A stretch of DNA of 60,660 bases from a virus: IMG/VR virus record IMGVR_UViG_3300025310_000006, positions 1-60,660 of that record, one strand, 5' to 3'. Positions 42,584 through 50,464 of this stretch are shown piece after piece. The notes beneath the pieces were generated by a model. The model made no database searches. It was not told where the DNA came from and saw nothing but the letters and a program-made list of their open reading frames with translations. The stretch's first letter is position 1. Every line of letters begins with the position of its first letter. Both the position numbers and the translations under genes were made by a program.

Positions 42584-44330
42584 TTGGTTTCTCCCATATG
42601 TATCTTATTTTACCACAATCATATATTTTATAGTATTTCCCACATCTAAAAATGGCTTCTTCTTCTGTTTCGCCTTCATTTATCATATTCTTTTTTTGTA
42701 GCTCGGATTTACGGAAAGCAAAACGATGCCTCCGCATCAGATTGCATTTTTCAACATAAAAGTAACTCGGAGAAGAAATTCCATCATTTCTAAATCCTAA
42801 TACCTCATACATATTACCGTTTGAAAAAGAGTTGTCCGCATAAGAGACGATGTTTGTAGGCAATTTATCCTTTATAAAATTACTGAGAAGTCTTGATGCT
42901 CCACCCACAACAACACTATTTAAAATAGTAGCATATCTGACCAATTCCCACTCGTATTTTTTACTTTTTGTTGCCTTTGAAAAAGACATCAAGGCAACCA
43001 GTGTTTTATTATAAAAAAGACCGTAAGAGATACTTGATGAACACCACCCTTGAATGTGGTTTTTATTATAAAATTGTTTTTGTAAATAAACGTCTCCAAC
43101 TTCACCTATATCACATTTACGGGCAAATATTTTATTATCAGTTTTACCTAATATATTTTTTATTTTATCTTTTATAATGTCTTGTTTATGTATCCACTCA
43201 TCTTCAAATATATGAAGGAGGCGTATACCATTTTCTTTGCATAAATTTGTTTTATTATAATGATATTTAGCGTTTTTATACTCTGATGAATGCCAGAATA
43301 CTCCGTTAAATTCTATTGCTAACTTTTTATCCGGTAAGAATATATCTATTTCCCCATCTATAATATCTCTGTTATTTCTAATAACATCAGAATCATATAT
43401 ACTTCTAATGAAATTATATATTTCGGTTTCTTGTGAAGAAAACGGAGCCATTTTAGGTTTACAAATACTACACGGGCTACTATTTACAGCAAATCTACTG
43501 TATATGAATTTAGTAGATTGCCATTCTTGATTGCCACAAATATTACAAATGTAATTAGTTCCGCAATTTTTATGTTCAATAACTTTTAATTTATGTTTAG
43601 AAAACTCGTCTTTTATATATGCCGAGTATCTTTCTATTTGGGAATCTGATATTTTTTCAGAGTTAACATAATTAATATTGCCGTATTTAGAAAATTTTGT
43701 ATTTCTGGATTTATCCAGTATTGCTAATTTCTCTTCCTTGGGTTTTTCACTCCAAGTCTTTTTGAATTTTTCTCTATTAGTAAAATTAGAGTCGCCATAT
43801 TTTTCAATCTTTGTAAGTTTTGCTTTTTCTATATTTACAAAATTTTCATTTCCATATTTTTGTAATTTTGTTTCTTTTATAGTGTTTTTTATGCTTTCAT
43901 CATTCATTCTACAGAATAGATTGTTGCAATACTTGTGATAACCTTTAGTTATGCTAATAAATCCTTTTTCATTTCCGCACTTCTTACATATGTTTTCTTT
44001 ATTAACCATTAAGTAATTATCGTAATATTCTTTACCACTAATATTATGTATTTTTACCAAGTGGTTTGAAACAAAAACTTTATATCCAGTATATTTTGTC
44101 TTCTCACCACAGTGCTTACAAACTATACCCTTTTCTAAATGTTCCCTCTTCTTGTCCAAAAATTCATTATTTTTCTTAACTATTTCGTCAACGTCGGCAG
44201 AATTGAATAAAAACATTCTTCCTTTTTTTGTAAAAGGTAATTTTCCCACTTTTCTCCAATAGTCAACTGTCTGTGGTTTGACTTTGCATATTTTTGCAAC
44301 ATCACCTGTTGTAATAAGTTGTTTATCCAT
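42567..44330 (-). CDS. Free-standing homing endonuclease with MerR-like N-terminus (Vsr-like EDxHD type)
   Basis: The 587-residue protein starts at the ATG at 44330. A MerR-like helix-turn-helix (TTGDVAKICKVKPQTVDYW) is followed by CxxC zinc pairs and a repeated YGxxNF linker (residues 135-220). A Vsr/PD-(D/E)XK-like nuclease has EIDIFLPDKKLAIEFNG, VFWHS and LLHIFEDEW. The C-terminal 200-residue module contains YNKNHIQGW and ends KIYDCGKIRYI. It sits between gp16 and gp17 genes and shares its second half with the protein at 50465-52267. Low GC and Asn/Lys richness mark it as transferred. A late promoter lies directly before the ATG. Confidence 0.75.
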   Translation of the reverse strand: MDKQLITTGDVAKICKVKPQTVDYWRKVGKLPFTKKGRMFLFNSADVDEIVKKNNEFLDKKREHLEKGIVCKHCGEKTKYTGYKVFVSNHLVKIHNISGKEYYDNYLMVNKENICKKCGNEKGFISITKGYHKYCNNLFCRMNDESIKNTIKETKLQKYGNENFVNIEKAKLTKIEKYGDSNFTNREKFKKTWSEKPKEEKLAILDKSRNTKFSKYGNINYVNSEKISDSQIERYSAYIKDEFSKHKLKVIEHKNCGTNYICNICGNQEWQSTKFIYSRFAVNSSPCSICKPKMAPFSSQETEIYNFIRSIYDSDVIRNNRDIIDGEIDIFLPDKKLAIEFNGVFWHSSEYKNAKYHYNKTNLCKENGIRLLHIFEDEWIHKQDIIKDKIKNILGKTDNKIFARKCDIGEVGDVYLQKQFYNKNHIQGWCSSSISYGLFYNKTLVALMSFSKATKSKKYEWELVRYATILNSVVVGGASRLLSNFIKDKLPTNIVSYADNSFSNGNMYEVLGFRNDGISSPSYFYVEKCNLMRRHRFAFRKSELQKKNMINEGETEEEAIFRCGKYYKIYDCGKIRYIWEKPNANSI

Positions 44331-44335
44331 ATACT

Positions 44336-44343
44336 TATTTATA
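44336..44343 (-). promoter_or_regulatory. T4-type late promoter core TATAAATA before the endonuclease gene
   Basis: A perfect core only 5 bases upstream of the ATG at 44330. Taken with the normal start offset of such promoters, the message would begin at or inside the gene, so either it is leaderless or a later start is used. Confidence 0.5.
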
Positions 44344-44378
44344 TCACAAACCAAAATTTTTCAATGATATTTTTTGGA

Positions 44379-44984
44379 TTACTCAGTATCCTCTGAAAAT
44401 GGTGTTCCTGGCGACTCTCTGTTCTTCTTTTCCTCTTCTACAATAGCGTCTACTTCTTTAGCATTGTCAAAGCCTTGATTTCTAATAGCCTTGAGAGCGT
44501 CTGTCATAGAACCTATAACCAATATATTACCACTACCATTTGCATTAGGAAGATTTGCAGTAGCCGACTTTTCCTTGATGTCTACTTTACGCTTTTCAAG
44601 CCCGAGTTTTATCTTATCATTCTCAACATCACCAAGCTGCTTGACGGCTGCCGTTACTGCGTTAGCCATAGCTGACATACATTCAACCGCTCTACCACTT
44701 GGATCTTGATTCATCTCATCCTGCATGGTTCTCAGCGCAGTCAATCCTATGGTTGTCAACTCCTTAAGAGTTTCCTTTATGAATTTCTCGTCGCCACCCT
44801 CTTTCAACTTCTCCAATCTGGCTACTATTTTGTCAGCCTCTTGCTTACGCTCCAGATAACGCTTGCGATTCTCTTCATCCTGCATACCCTTTTGCGTCTT
44901 GGGGGAAGGACCGGAATCAAAGTCTTTCATCTGATCAGAGATGTCGAGAATCTTATCTATTTTGTCTTTTGATATTTTACTCAT
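44379..44984 (-). CDS. 16: Small terminase subunit, gp16
   Basis: The 201-residue protein starts at the ATG at 44984, a few bases after the gp15 stop. It is helical with a central coiled coil (AVTAAVKQLGDVENDKIKLGL, LTTIGLTALRTMQDEM). T4 gp16 (164) is a helical ring-forming DNA-recognition subunit that regulates gp17. Assignment comes mainly from its place between gp15 and gp17 and its helical character. Confidence 0.7.
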   Translation of the reverse strand: MSKISKDKIDKILDISDQMKDFDSGPSPKTQKGMQDEENRKRYLERKQEADKIVARLEKLKEGGDEKFIKETLKELTTIGLTALRTMQDEMNQDPSGRAVECMSAMANAVTAAVKQLGDVENDKIKLGLEKRKVDIKEKSATANLPNANGSGNILVIGSMTDALKAIRNQGFDNAKEVDAIVEEEKKNRESPGTPFSEDTE

Positions 44985-44989
44985 AGGTG

Positions 44990-45892
44990 TCAACTATTAT
45001 TATACTGATTATCTAAACCGTCCTGCACATCTTTATCTGGAACATTGTAAAGATAACCGTTTTGTGGTGTTTCATTTGGATTTGGTGGATTTGGATTGGT
45101 GCCAGTGAGAGGATTATCTGGATCCAATCCATCGTGATATGTCCAACCCATATAATCTTCCATGTTCTCGTCAAACTGAACTTTATAACTCCATATCTTC
45201 TTATCCATGTCGAGATAGTTGGGGGAACCCGAAACTTCTGGAATTGTGAATGCGGATATTTCCGTACCATCGACATTTGGATCGACTGGATTTCTTCTGG
45301 ACATATCTGCACCGATACGAGTGGTGATGCGCTTGATTGGTTTACTAATTGGAAGCTGCGGCTTGTAGAAATTACACTCCATCTTGAATGTGAGGTTACA
45401 CTGGAGAACTCGTCTGTCAGGATCGGCTAGTTCAACAACGAAGTTTGGGGCTACGGATTCAAGAACAACTTTTACCTGTCTTTCATTACCTATACCACGC
45501 TCATAGAGAGATACGGGAGCTTCAGGATTGAAGAATGGAAGTATGTTCTCAAGTATCTGAGCCATATCGTCCATATACTTAGTCCACACAGTTAGCTCAA
45601 AATTCAAGTCATATGGAACCGTCTGCATATCCATGATAGCTTGTGGATTTTCTTGATCCTCGTAATCTACAATTATTCTTCTTTTCTCTAACTGCCCACG
45701 CTGTCTTTCAGTGTTTCTTGACAATCCATTCCAAGCAATAGAGATGCGGGGAAGAAAGTTTGGTGGTGTCTTATCTGGAGTTGACGGATCGGCTATAAGT
45801 TCTGCTACGACTTTTTCTTTAGGAGCGAGTGTTACTGGAACAGGCTTCCAGCCAATAGCTTTACCATCTTTGTCGTAGTTTATTATAGACAT
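44990..45892 (-). CDS. 15: Tail terminator/sheath stabiliser, gp15
   Basis: The 300-residue protein has FLPRISIAWNGLSRNTERQRG, NFELTVWTKYMDDMAQILENIL and PFFNPEAPVSL, the conserved core of T4 gp15, and LECKMECNFY-like strands after that (NLTFKMECNFYKPQ). gp15 caps the finished tail so that the neck can attach. It is slightly longer than T4 gp15 (272) because of an Asn/Pro-rich tail. It is followed by gp16 with a two-base gap. Confidence 0.85.
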   Translation of the reverse strand: MSIINYDKDGKAIGWKPVPVTLAPKEKVVAELIADPSTPDKTPPNFLPRISIAWNGLSRNTERQRGQLEKRRIIVDYEDQENPQAIMDMQTVPYDLNFELTVWTKYMDDMAQILENILPFFNPEAPVSLYERGIGNERQVKVVLESVAPNFVVELADPDRRVLQCNLTFKMECNFYKPQLPISKPIKRITTRIGADMSRRNPVDPNVDGTEISAFTIPEVSGSPNYLDMDKKIWSYKVQFDENMEDYMGWTYHDGLDPDNPLTGTNPNPPNPNETPQNGYLYNVPDKDVQDGLDNQYNNS

Positions 45893-45969
45893 CTCATTGA
45901 ATATGTCGGAGAATGCACTAATATGCGTCCAGAGAACTTTATTGTAGAAAGTAATTGTACATAAAGTAC

Positions 45970-46851
45970 TTACCCGCCTTTCAGAACATTATTAATTACG
46001 CTCTGTATTCTGTCCCACGAATACGAGTATGGTATTTCTACCAAGTTAATACCTACATCATTGCAATATTTTCTTAAAGAGTTGTCACGCTCAACTTGTT
46101 TTTCAAATCTAGTTTGTCCACCAAAATATTCAACTGGATGGTAGTGCTGCTTACCGTTATATTCTATGACGGTATTTTTTGTTACTAAATAAAAATCAAC
46201 TATAAACTTTCTATTATTGGTTTTTATTTCTTTGTGGTACTCAAAATTTTCATTGTTTTTTTTTAATAAATTTAATATATCTTTCTCTCGTTTATATGTC
46301 TTTAGATTTGGATTTCCGTAACCTCTAAATATGTTGTTTGGTAGACATTTCCAAATATCTCCAGTTTCCAGACACACCCACTCTATCGGAGTATCTTTAT
46401 CTATGTAATTACCTATTCTTTTTATTTTTCTATTTTTCATTCTCTCATCAATTACTTCATTTGTTATTTTAATATGATTATGTTTCCCGTTCTTTTTATA
46501 ATTGGAAACCACATTTGCGGGAGTGTCCATCCAAACATACCCATTAGCGTCCATCCATTCAATTGAATGGTTGGCTGTAACATAATCTCCTATTCTAGTT
46601 ATTCCGCTATTTTTCAATCTGCTATCAATTATACGATTGTCTAATCTTCTTTTTCTATTATTACACATTGGACAGATTTGTTTACTATTCTTTATTCTTT
46701 CAGTAATACTACATAGATATGTATAAAATTCCTCTTTACATTTATTACAATAGAATTTTATCTTACTAGCATTATTAGTATAATCACCAATTCTAACAAC
46801 ATCAAAATCCGATGTCAACATATCTATATATTCATTATCTCTTTTATTCAT
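45970..46851 (-). CDS. Free-standing homing endonuclease (PD-(D/E)XK type)
   Basis: The 293-residue protein from the ATG at 46851 has a Cys pair (FYCNKC, CPMCNNRKRR). Two or three copies of an approximately 40-residue repeat follow (RIGDY-x-IEW...W, RIGNYIDKDTPIEW). The C-terminal nuclease has NRKFIVDFYL, TVIEYNGKQHYHP and QVERDNSLRKYCN then INLVEIPYSY. The IVDF/EYNGKQH pattern matches known phage homing endonucleases. The GTG frame start at 46881 lies in the IS hairpin and is unlikely. It lies between gp14 and gp15. Confidence 0.75.
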   Translation of the reverse strand: MNKRDNEYIDMLTSDFDVVRIGDYTNNASKIKFYCNKCKEEFYTYLCSITERIKNSKQICPMCNNRKRRLDNRIIDSRLKNSGITRIGDYVTANHSIEWMDANGYVWMDTPANVVSNYKKNGKHNHIKITNEVIDERMKNRKIKRIGNYIDKDTPIEWVCLETGDIWKCLPNNIFRGYGNPNLKTYKREKDILNLLKKNNENFEYHKEIKTNNRKFIVDFYLVTKNTVIEYNGKQHYHPVEYFGGQTRFEKQVERDNSLRKYCNDVGINLVEIPYSYSWDRIQSVINNVLKGG

Positions 46852-46859
46852 ATATGTAT

Positions 46860-46867
46860 TATTTATA
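46860..46867 (-). promoter_or_regulatory. T4-type late promoter core TATAAATA before the endonuclease gene
   Basis: A perfect core (CTATAAATAATAC) 9 bases upstream of the ATG at 46851, directly at the boundary of the miniature IS. Insertion of the element has separated it from anything upstream. Confidence 0.55.
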
Positions 46868-47303
46868 GTGAATACTCCCACTCCCCTAAAGGGAGTGGGC
46901 TTCTAGGTGGAGTTTCAACCACCAAAGATTATATACCTAATCTTACCTGATTTGTTTTTGTTAAGTTTCTTTCTACATAAGTAGTTGTATATTATAGAGT
47001 TATAACTCATCTTACTTAAAGAAATATACAATATATTTTTTGTTCAACTGTATATAGTTTTACGAGTAGGACAGTCACTTCCTAACCGACGAGTAGGACA
47101 GTCACTTCCTAACCAGTTGTTGGACTTATTGACTTTGCCACTAACCTGTAGTATTGTTTCCTACTCAACCTGTCTATATTGCTTTTTTCAAAGAACTAAA
47201 TATATTATATCACTTATTTTAGAAAGTTAAGTACCGAGTTACCCACCATTCATCCCATCGGCTAAAGCCAATGGGTTTTCTGGTGGAACGTTGATAAAGT
47301 TAT
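46868..47303 (-). mobile_element. Miniature IS200/IS605-like element without transposase
   Basis: The 430-base gap between gp14 and the endonuclease has hairpins at both ends. CCCATTGGC-TTTA-GCCGATGGG (about 47258-47279) is near the left end and CCCACTCCC-TTTA-GGGGAGTGGG (46878-46900) is at the right end. The 127 bases at 47172-47298 match the reverse complement of 60534-60660 with two differences, including a flanking TTTATCAAC. There is no tnpA or tnpB. Inside are a 27-base tandem repeat and a possible 31-codon frame from about 47000 to 46915. Subterminal hairpins are the hallmark of IS200/IS605 single-strand transposition. Confidence 0.7.
47062..47114. repeat. 27-base tandem repeat inside the miniature IS
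   Basis: Two adjacent copies of a unit starting ACGAGTAGGACAGTCACTTC (47062-47088 and 47089-47114), identical across the 26 bases they share. Confidence 0.9.
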
Positions 47304-47308
47304 TTGTC

Positions 47309-48088
47309 TTACCATTGTCCCCAATCTGGTTTATCTTTTCCACTCCTACTTATTATACCACGTCCTCCAGGCATAACTGGATTTCCATTCTCGTCAACAC
47401 CATCGGCTATTTCTTGAATAGCTTTGTTGTCACCGTGATATGCACCACTCTTATTATCCTGAGTAAGCCCTGGAACCTTATACTTCTCTTTTATTTCACC
47501 ATCAACATTTACCAAGTCTGCTGGAGCATTAGGCAAGATATTACCCTCACTATCTGTATGCCCGTAGCGTTCACCGTCACCAATTTCAGCAGGAGATATC
47601 TCACGCTCCTTGCAGATGACAGTATAAGTTGTTCTGTGTCCGAATATGTTTCCCTGAACACCGAGAGTTGATTCAGTCACATGCATAATCTCAAATACTT
47701 GAGTTGTCAAATCTTTGACGAATGTAAACTGATCAGAAGGTAATGGCTTTCTCCCAACAGTGTCTCTAAATGACTGTTGATGAAGATGCATAGTAAATTC
47801 AACCTTATTCATCATACCATACTGGTTGAATAATACATTTTCTTGGACGGTTCCACCTTCGATAATAGCAGTAATCATAACTTTGCGTGGATACTTCTTA
47901 TTAGGGTCTTCGCCAAATATCCTATCCCTATTAGGGTCAACTTCGGCTGGGAAATACTCAACAGGTATACCATAGATATTGAATATCTCGGTTGCTATGT
48001 TATCATAGAACTCAAACTCAGCGGCGTTTGCCATCGCCCCTTTGTATTGATCCCAAAATTGTTTCTGGTCTAATCCATTAGTAGCCAT
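47309..48088 (-). CDS. 14: Neck protein, gp14
   Basis: The 259-residue protein begins with a helix (LDQKQFWDQYKGAMANA). It contains NIYGIPVEYFPAEVDPNRDRIFGED, VQENVLFNQYGMMNKVEFTMHLH and TFVKDLTTQVFEIMHV, the gp14 pattern. T4 gp14 is 256 residues and forms a hexameric neck ring with gp13 between head and tail. Its stop is 6 bases from the miniature IS end. Late promoter at 48105-48112. Confidence 0.85.
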   Translation of the reverse strand: MATNGLDQKQFWDQYKGAMANAAEFEFYDNIATEIFNIYGIPVEYFPAEVDPNRDRIFGEDPNKKYPRKVMITAIIEGGTVQENVLFNQYGMMNKVEFTMHLHQQSFRDTVGRKPLPSDQFTFVKDLTTQVFEIMHVTESTLGVQGNIFGHRTTYTVICKEREISPAEIGDGERYGHTDSEGNILPNAPADLVNVDGEIKEKYKVPGLTQDNKSGAYHGDNKAIQEIADGVDENGNPVMPGGRGIISRSGKDKPDWGQW

Positions 48089-48104
48089 TTCATTTCCTCA
48101 ACCT

Positions 48105-48112
48105 TATTTATA
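48105..48112 (-). promoter_or_regulatory. T4-type late promoter core TATAAATA before gp14
   Basis: A perfect core on the minus strand (TTATAAATAAGGTTGAGG) 17 bases upstream of the gp14 ATG. It lies inside the end of the broken endonuclease frame. Confidence 0.65.
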
Positions 48113-48369
48113 ATTTCAGAGTCATTTAGCCAATATGGTAATTCTACTAATAGTATTTGATTTTCCTCGCAATATTTTTTCACAGCACAGTCTCTAACCT
48201 TCTGCAACTCAAAACATTTTTCCGCTCTATCATAACTCATGCCACCAAACCTTACAGGTTCGTAGTGCTGTTTACCATTATACTCAATTATTATCTTCTT
48301 TTTACCTTCTATGAAGAAATCTACTATATATCTCTTTCCATTGTAAAAGATTGCCTTTCGATAATCAAT

Positions 48370-48392
48370 AGTTACTAAATTAGTAACTATAA
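48370..48392. repeat. Perfect AT-rich palindrome, 11-base arms
   Basis: ATAGTTACTAA, one A, TTAGTAACTAT. The arm ends are the same as those of 3597-3629 and the IS607/TnpB right ends. It interrupts the endonuclease frame and changes its phase. Confidence 0.85.
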
Positions 48393-48435
48393 GCTGTGCG
48401 TGGCATAAATATCCTCCACACACTATTCACATAAA

Positions 48436-49401
48436 CTATGCAAACCAGAAGGGTCTAGCCGGATAATTGTATTTGTTATCCTCAATCTCCTTTTCCAGCT
48501 TCTCCTTCTCTTCCTTTCCTTCTCTGATATAGAACTCACCATTGACGGTTGCTCCACCTGGGAATGTTATGCCGCTATACTTCGATACATTGTAACCACA
48601 CTGAATCTTGCAGAGAGCGGCTATATATCTTCTTATCCAGATGTTGTCAAACAAAACAGCATCTTCTACTCTTGTCCAAACTGGAAGAATAACTACACCA
48701 GTAGCTTTAGGAGCGGGTGATAAGCGAACCTTTCGACTTTCTTCCATGAATTGAACATCCATCTTGACAGTATAACGCTGCTTTATCATCTCAAGGTATT
48801 GTAGCCCCAATTCGTAGCCTACTAAGTCAGCACCGCCACCCGCTCCACGGGTTCCTTCACCACCTCTGGAGCCAAATGAGTTGAACTGTCCGAAGGAGCC
48901 AGGAGTCCACATAGAAGTGCCTACAGAGCCAAATCCAGCCCCTTGTAAGCCACCGATGCCCGAAGACATAATACCGAGTCCAGTAAGGGCGAAACCTCTT
49001 TCTAGGAGGGGTTCTGTAGAATACTGTTGACTCTGTGTTGTTCTTGATGCAGCCATAACATCACCAACGGCTAATACATTTCTCGGAAGCTGATACTCTT
49101 GCTTATATACTAAGAAAGGTTCGGCTGATATACCTAAGCATAATCCCGACTGATCTTCGTATTGCCTTGTTTCAAACTGATAACTACCATCCTCATTTAG
49201 CTTAGTATATTCAACTGGCTTAGTCTCAATAATAATGTAATTCTCTTCATGTCCAGTTCCACCAGCATGAAAAGTATAGTAGTCAATAGCCTCGTCCATG
49301 AGGTTATCAATCTGAGCCGGATCAATCGGCGGCTTGATAGCTGGCGCTCCAAGAATCTTATAAATCCAGTCAGTTAGCGATGCTCTTGTATTGACTTTCA
49401 T
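48436..49401 (-). CDS. 13: Neck (head completion) protein, gp13
   Basis: The 321-residue protein has SLTDWIYKILGAPAIKPPI then DPAQIDNLMDEAIDYYTFHAG, and YKQEYQLPRNVLAVGDV, LQYLEMIKQRYTVKMDVQF, and DNIWIRRYIAALCKIQCGYN. These are the conserved blocks of T4 gp13 (309 residues). A Gly/Ser/Phe-rich loop at about 130-190 is a local insertion. gp13 binds the portal vertex and gp14. Near-late promoter GATAAATA at 49419-49426. Confidence 0.85.
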   Translation of the reverse strand: MKVNTRASLTDWIYKILGAPAIKPPIDPAQIDNLMDEAIDYYTFHAGGTGHEENYIIIETKPVEYTKLNEDGSYQFETRQYEDQSGLCLGISAEPFLVYKQEYQLPRNVLAVGDVMAASRTTQSQQYSTEPLLERGFALTGLGIMSSGIGGLQGAGFGSVGTSMWTPGSFGQFNSFGSRGGEGTRGAGGGADLVGYELGLQYLEMIKQRYTVKMDVQFMEESRKVRLSPAPKATGVVILPVWTRVEDAVLFDNIWIRRYIAALCKIQCGYNVSKYSGITFPGGATVNGEFYIREGKEEKEKLEKEIEDNKYNYPARPFWFA

Positions 49402-49451
49402 ATGTGTCCCTCAACCCTTATTTATCAATCATATGAATGTCTAAAACATTA

Positions 49452-50066
49452 TTATAAATCTTTTATTATTGAAAAGAGGAATTTATAGAGAGCCATTCTA
49501 TCGTCTTCTACCTGAGAATAGTCTATTCCAGCGGTATCCATTATCTTTTTCAACTCATGTTTCTTGACAAGCATCCACTCTCTAGGAGTCTTGGCTTTGA
49601 GAGCCTTTAGTGTCTCAGGATCGAATCCATGTATGGTAGATGGCTTAGGTGGCGGTTCTTTCTTGAACATGATGCATTCACAAACTGACCAATGAACAGG
49701 ACTACCATACGAGCCACCGAAATGATACTTTCCACGCCCATGACACTTCGGACAATTCTTATCAGCGTGAGGACTATCAGGTGGCTCTTCCGCGTCTGGA
49801 AGTAAAAATCCATCTGGCTTTATACTCTTGATGACTTCTTCAGTTGGAGTATTTACTATATTAAATACATTTCCAGTTTGTTCTATGGTGAAATCAACTT
49901 TATTCAGAGTATCACCAAAGGATTCAAATTGTAAGCCGGGTAGTCCGTCAAACATCTCATAATAACCAACTATACGCTCACCCTTTTTCAAGAAAATAAT
50001 TTGATTGTGTATATCCTTGAGCTTTATAACACCATCTGTTACTTTTCTGAATATTGCTGGGCGCAT
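49452..50066 (-). CDS. Protein with DnaJ-like zinc motif, 204 aa
   Basis: The N-terminal half is beta-rich (KVTDGVIKLKDIHNQIIFLKKGERIVGYYE). Around residues 105-130 is CPKCHGRGKYHFGG followed by CEC, close to the CxxCxGxG repeat of DnaJ proteins, probably binding one zinc. The C-terminal part is helical. No family is recognised; proteins with such a motif beside neck genes are seen in T4-like cyanophages, but the role is unknown. Confidence 0.6.
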   Translation of the reverse strand: MRPAIFRKVTDGVIKLKDIHNQIIFLKKGERIVGYYEMFDGLPGLQFESFGDTLNKVDFTIEQTGNVFNIVNTPTEEVIKSIKPDGFLLPDAEEPPDSPHADKNCPKCHGRGKYHFGGSYGSPVHWSVCECIMFKKEPPPKPSTIHGFDPETLKALKAKTPREWMLVKKHELKKIMDTAGIDYSQVEDDRMALYKFLFSIIKDL

Positions 50067-50068
50067 AT

Positions 50069-50440
50069 TTATCCCTTCAGAGGTCCGAGCTTATCATTGA
50101 ATTCATTGACACCATTACCAATTTTTTTCTGTCTCTCTTTAGCTTCTTCTTGGAATCTTATGAGGTTTTCTTTAGCTCTCTGGACGGCATCTTTCTTCTT
50201 CTCTTCAGGTAGCTCTCCAGCATTGAGCTTACTAATCTCTATCTTTAGACGCTCATATTCTTCCTCAAGCTCTTCACGGCGCTTTCTAAACACTCCAGAT
50301 AGACGGACATCCATGTTAGGTCCTGACATGGCTTCTAGCTTCATAGTAGCTATAACTATGCCCTTCTCAATTTCTTCCATTTCCGACTGTCTTGTTTCAA
50401 GCATGAACTTTATGAGTTTGTCTTTTTCGTCTCTTGTCAT
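50069..50440 (-). CDS. Coiled-coil hypothetical protein, 123 aa
   Basis: The whole protein is highly charged helix (EMEEIEKGIVIATMKLEAM, RKRREELEEEYERLKIEI). Its stop is 2 bases from the next start, so both are translated together. Location between capsid and neck genes suggests a virion assembly part; no family recognised. Confidence 0.6.
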   Translation of the reverse strand: MTRDEKDKLIKFMLETRQSEMEEIEKGIVIATMKLEAMSGPNMDVRLSGVFRKRREELEEEYERLKIEISKLNAGELPEEKKKDAVQRAKENLIRFQEEAKERQKKIGNGVNEFNDKLGPLKG

Positions 50441-50464
50441 ATAAGAATCCTTTGAGGTATTATA

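Larger units (their letters stand above)
48070..48406 (-). pseudogene. Broken homing endonuclease (PD-(D/E)XK type)
   Basis: A good start (GGAGGATATTT before ATG at 48406) gives only MPRTAYSY and then stops inside a palindrome (48370-48392). After it, a different frame encodes the nuclease end KRYIVDFFIEG, IIIEYNGKQHYEP, VRDCAVKKYCEEN and LLVELPYW, matching the C-terminus of the 45970-46851 protein. The central part is gone. A GTG start at 48423 would read through the palindrome, and could yield a 117-residue fragment. It lies between gp13 and gp14 genes. Confidence 0.7.

Noticed and set aside
46852-46881. GTG start extending the endonuclease into the IS hairpin
   Set aside because: It would use transposon sequence and cover the late promoter. 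The ATG at 46851 is preferred.
46868-47303. CRISPR-like array, because of the tandem 27-base repeat
   Set aside because: There are only two copies with no spacers, inside an element with IS605-type hairpin ends.
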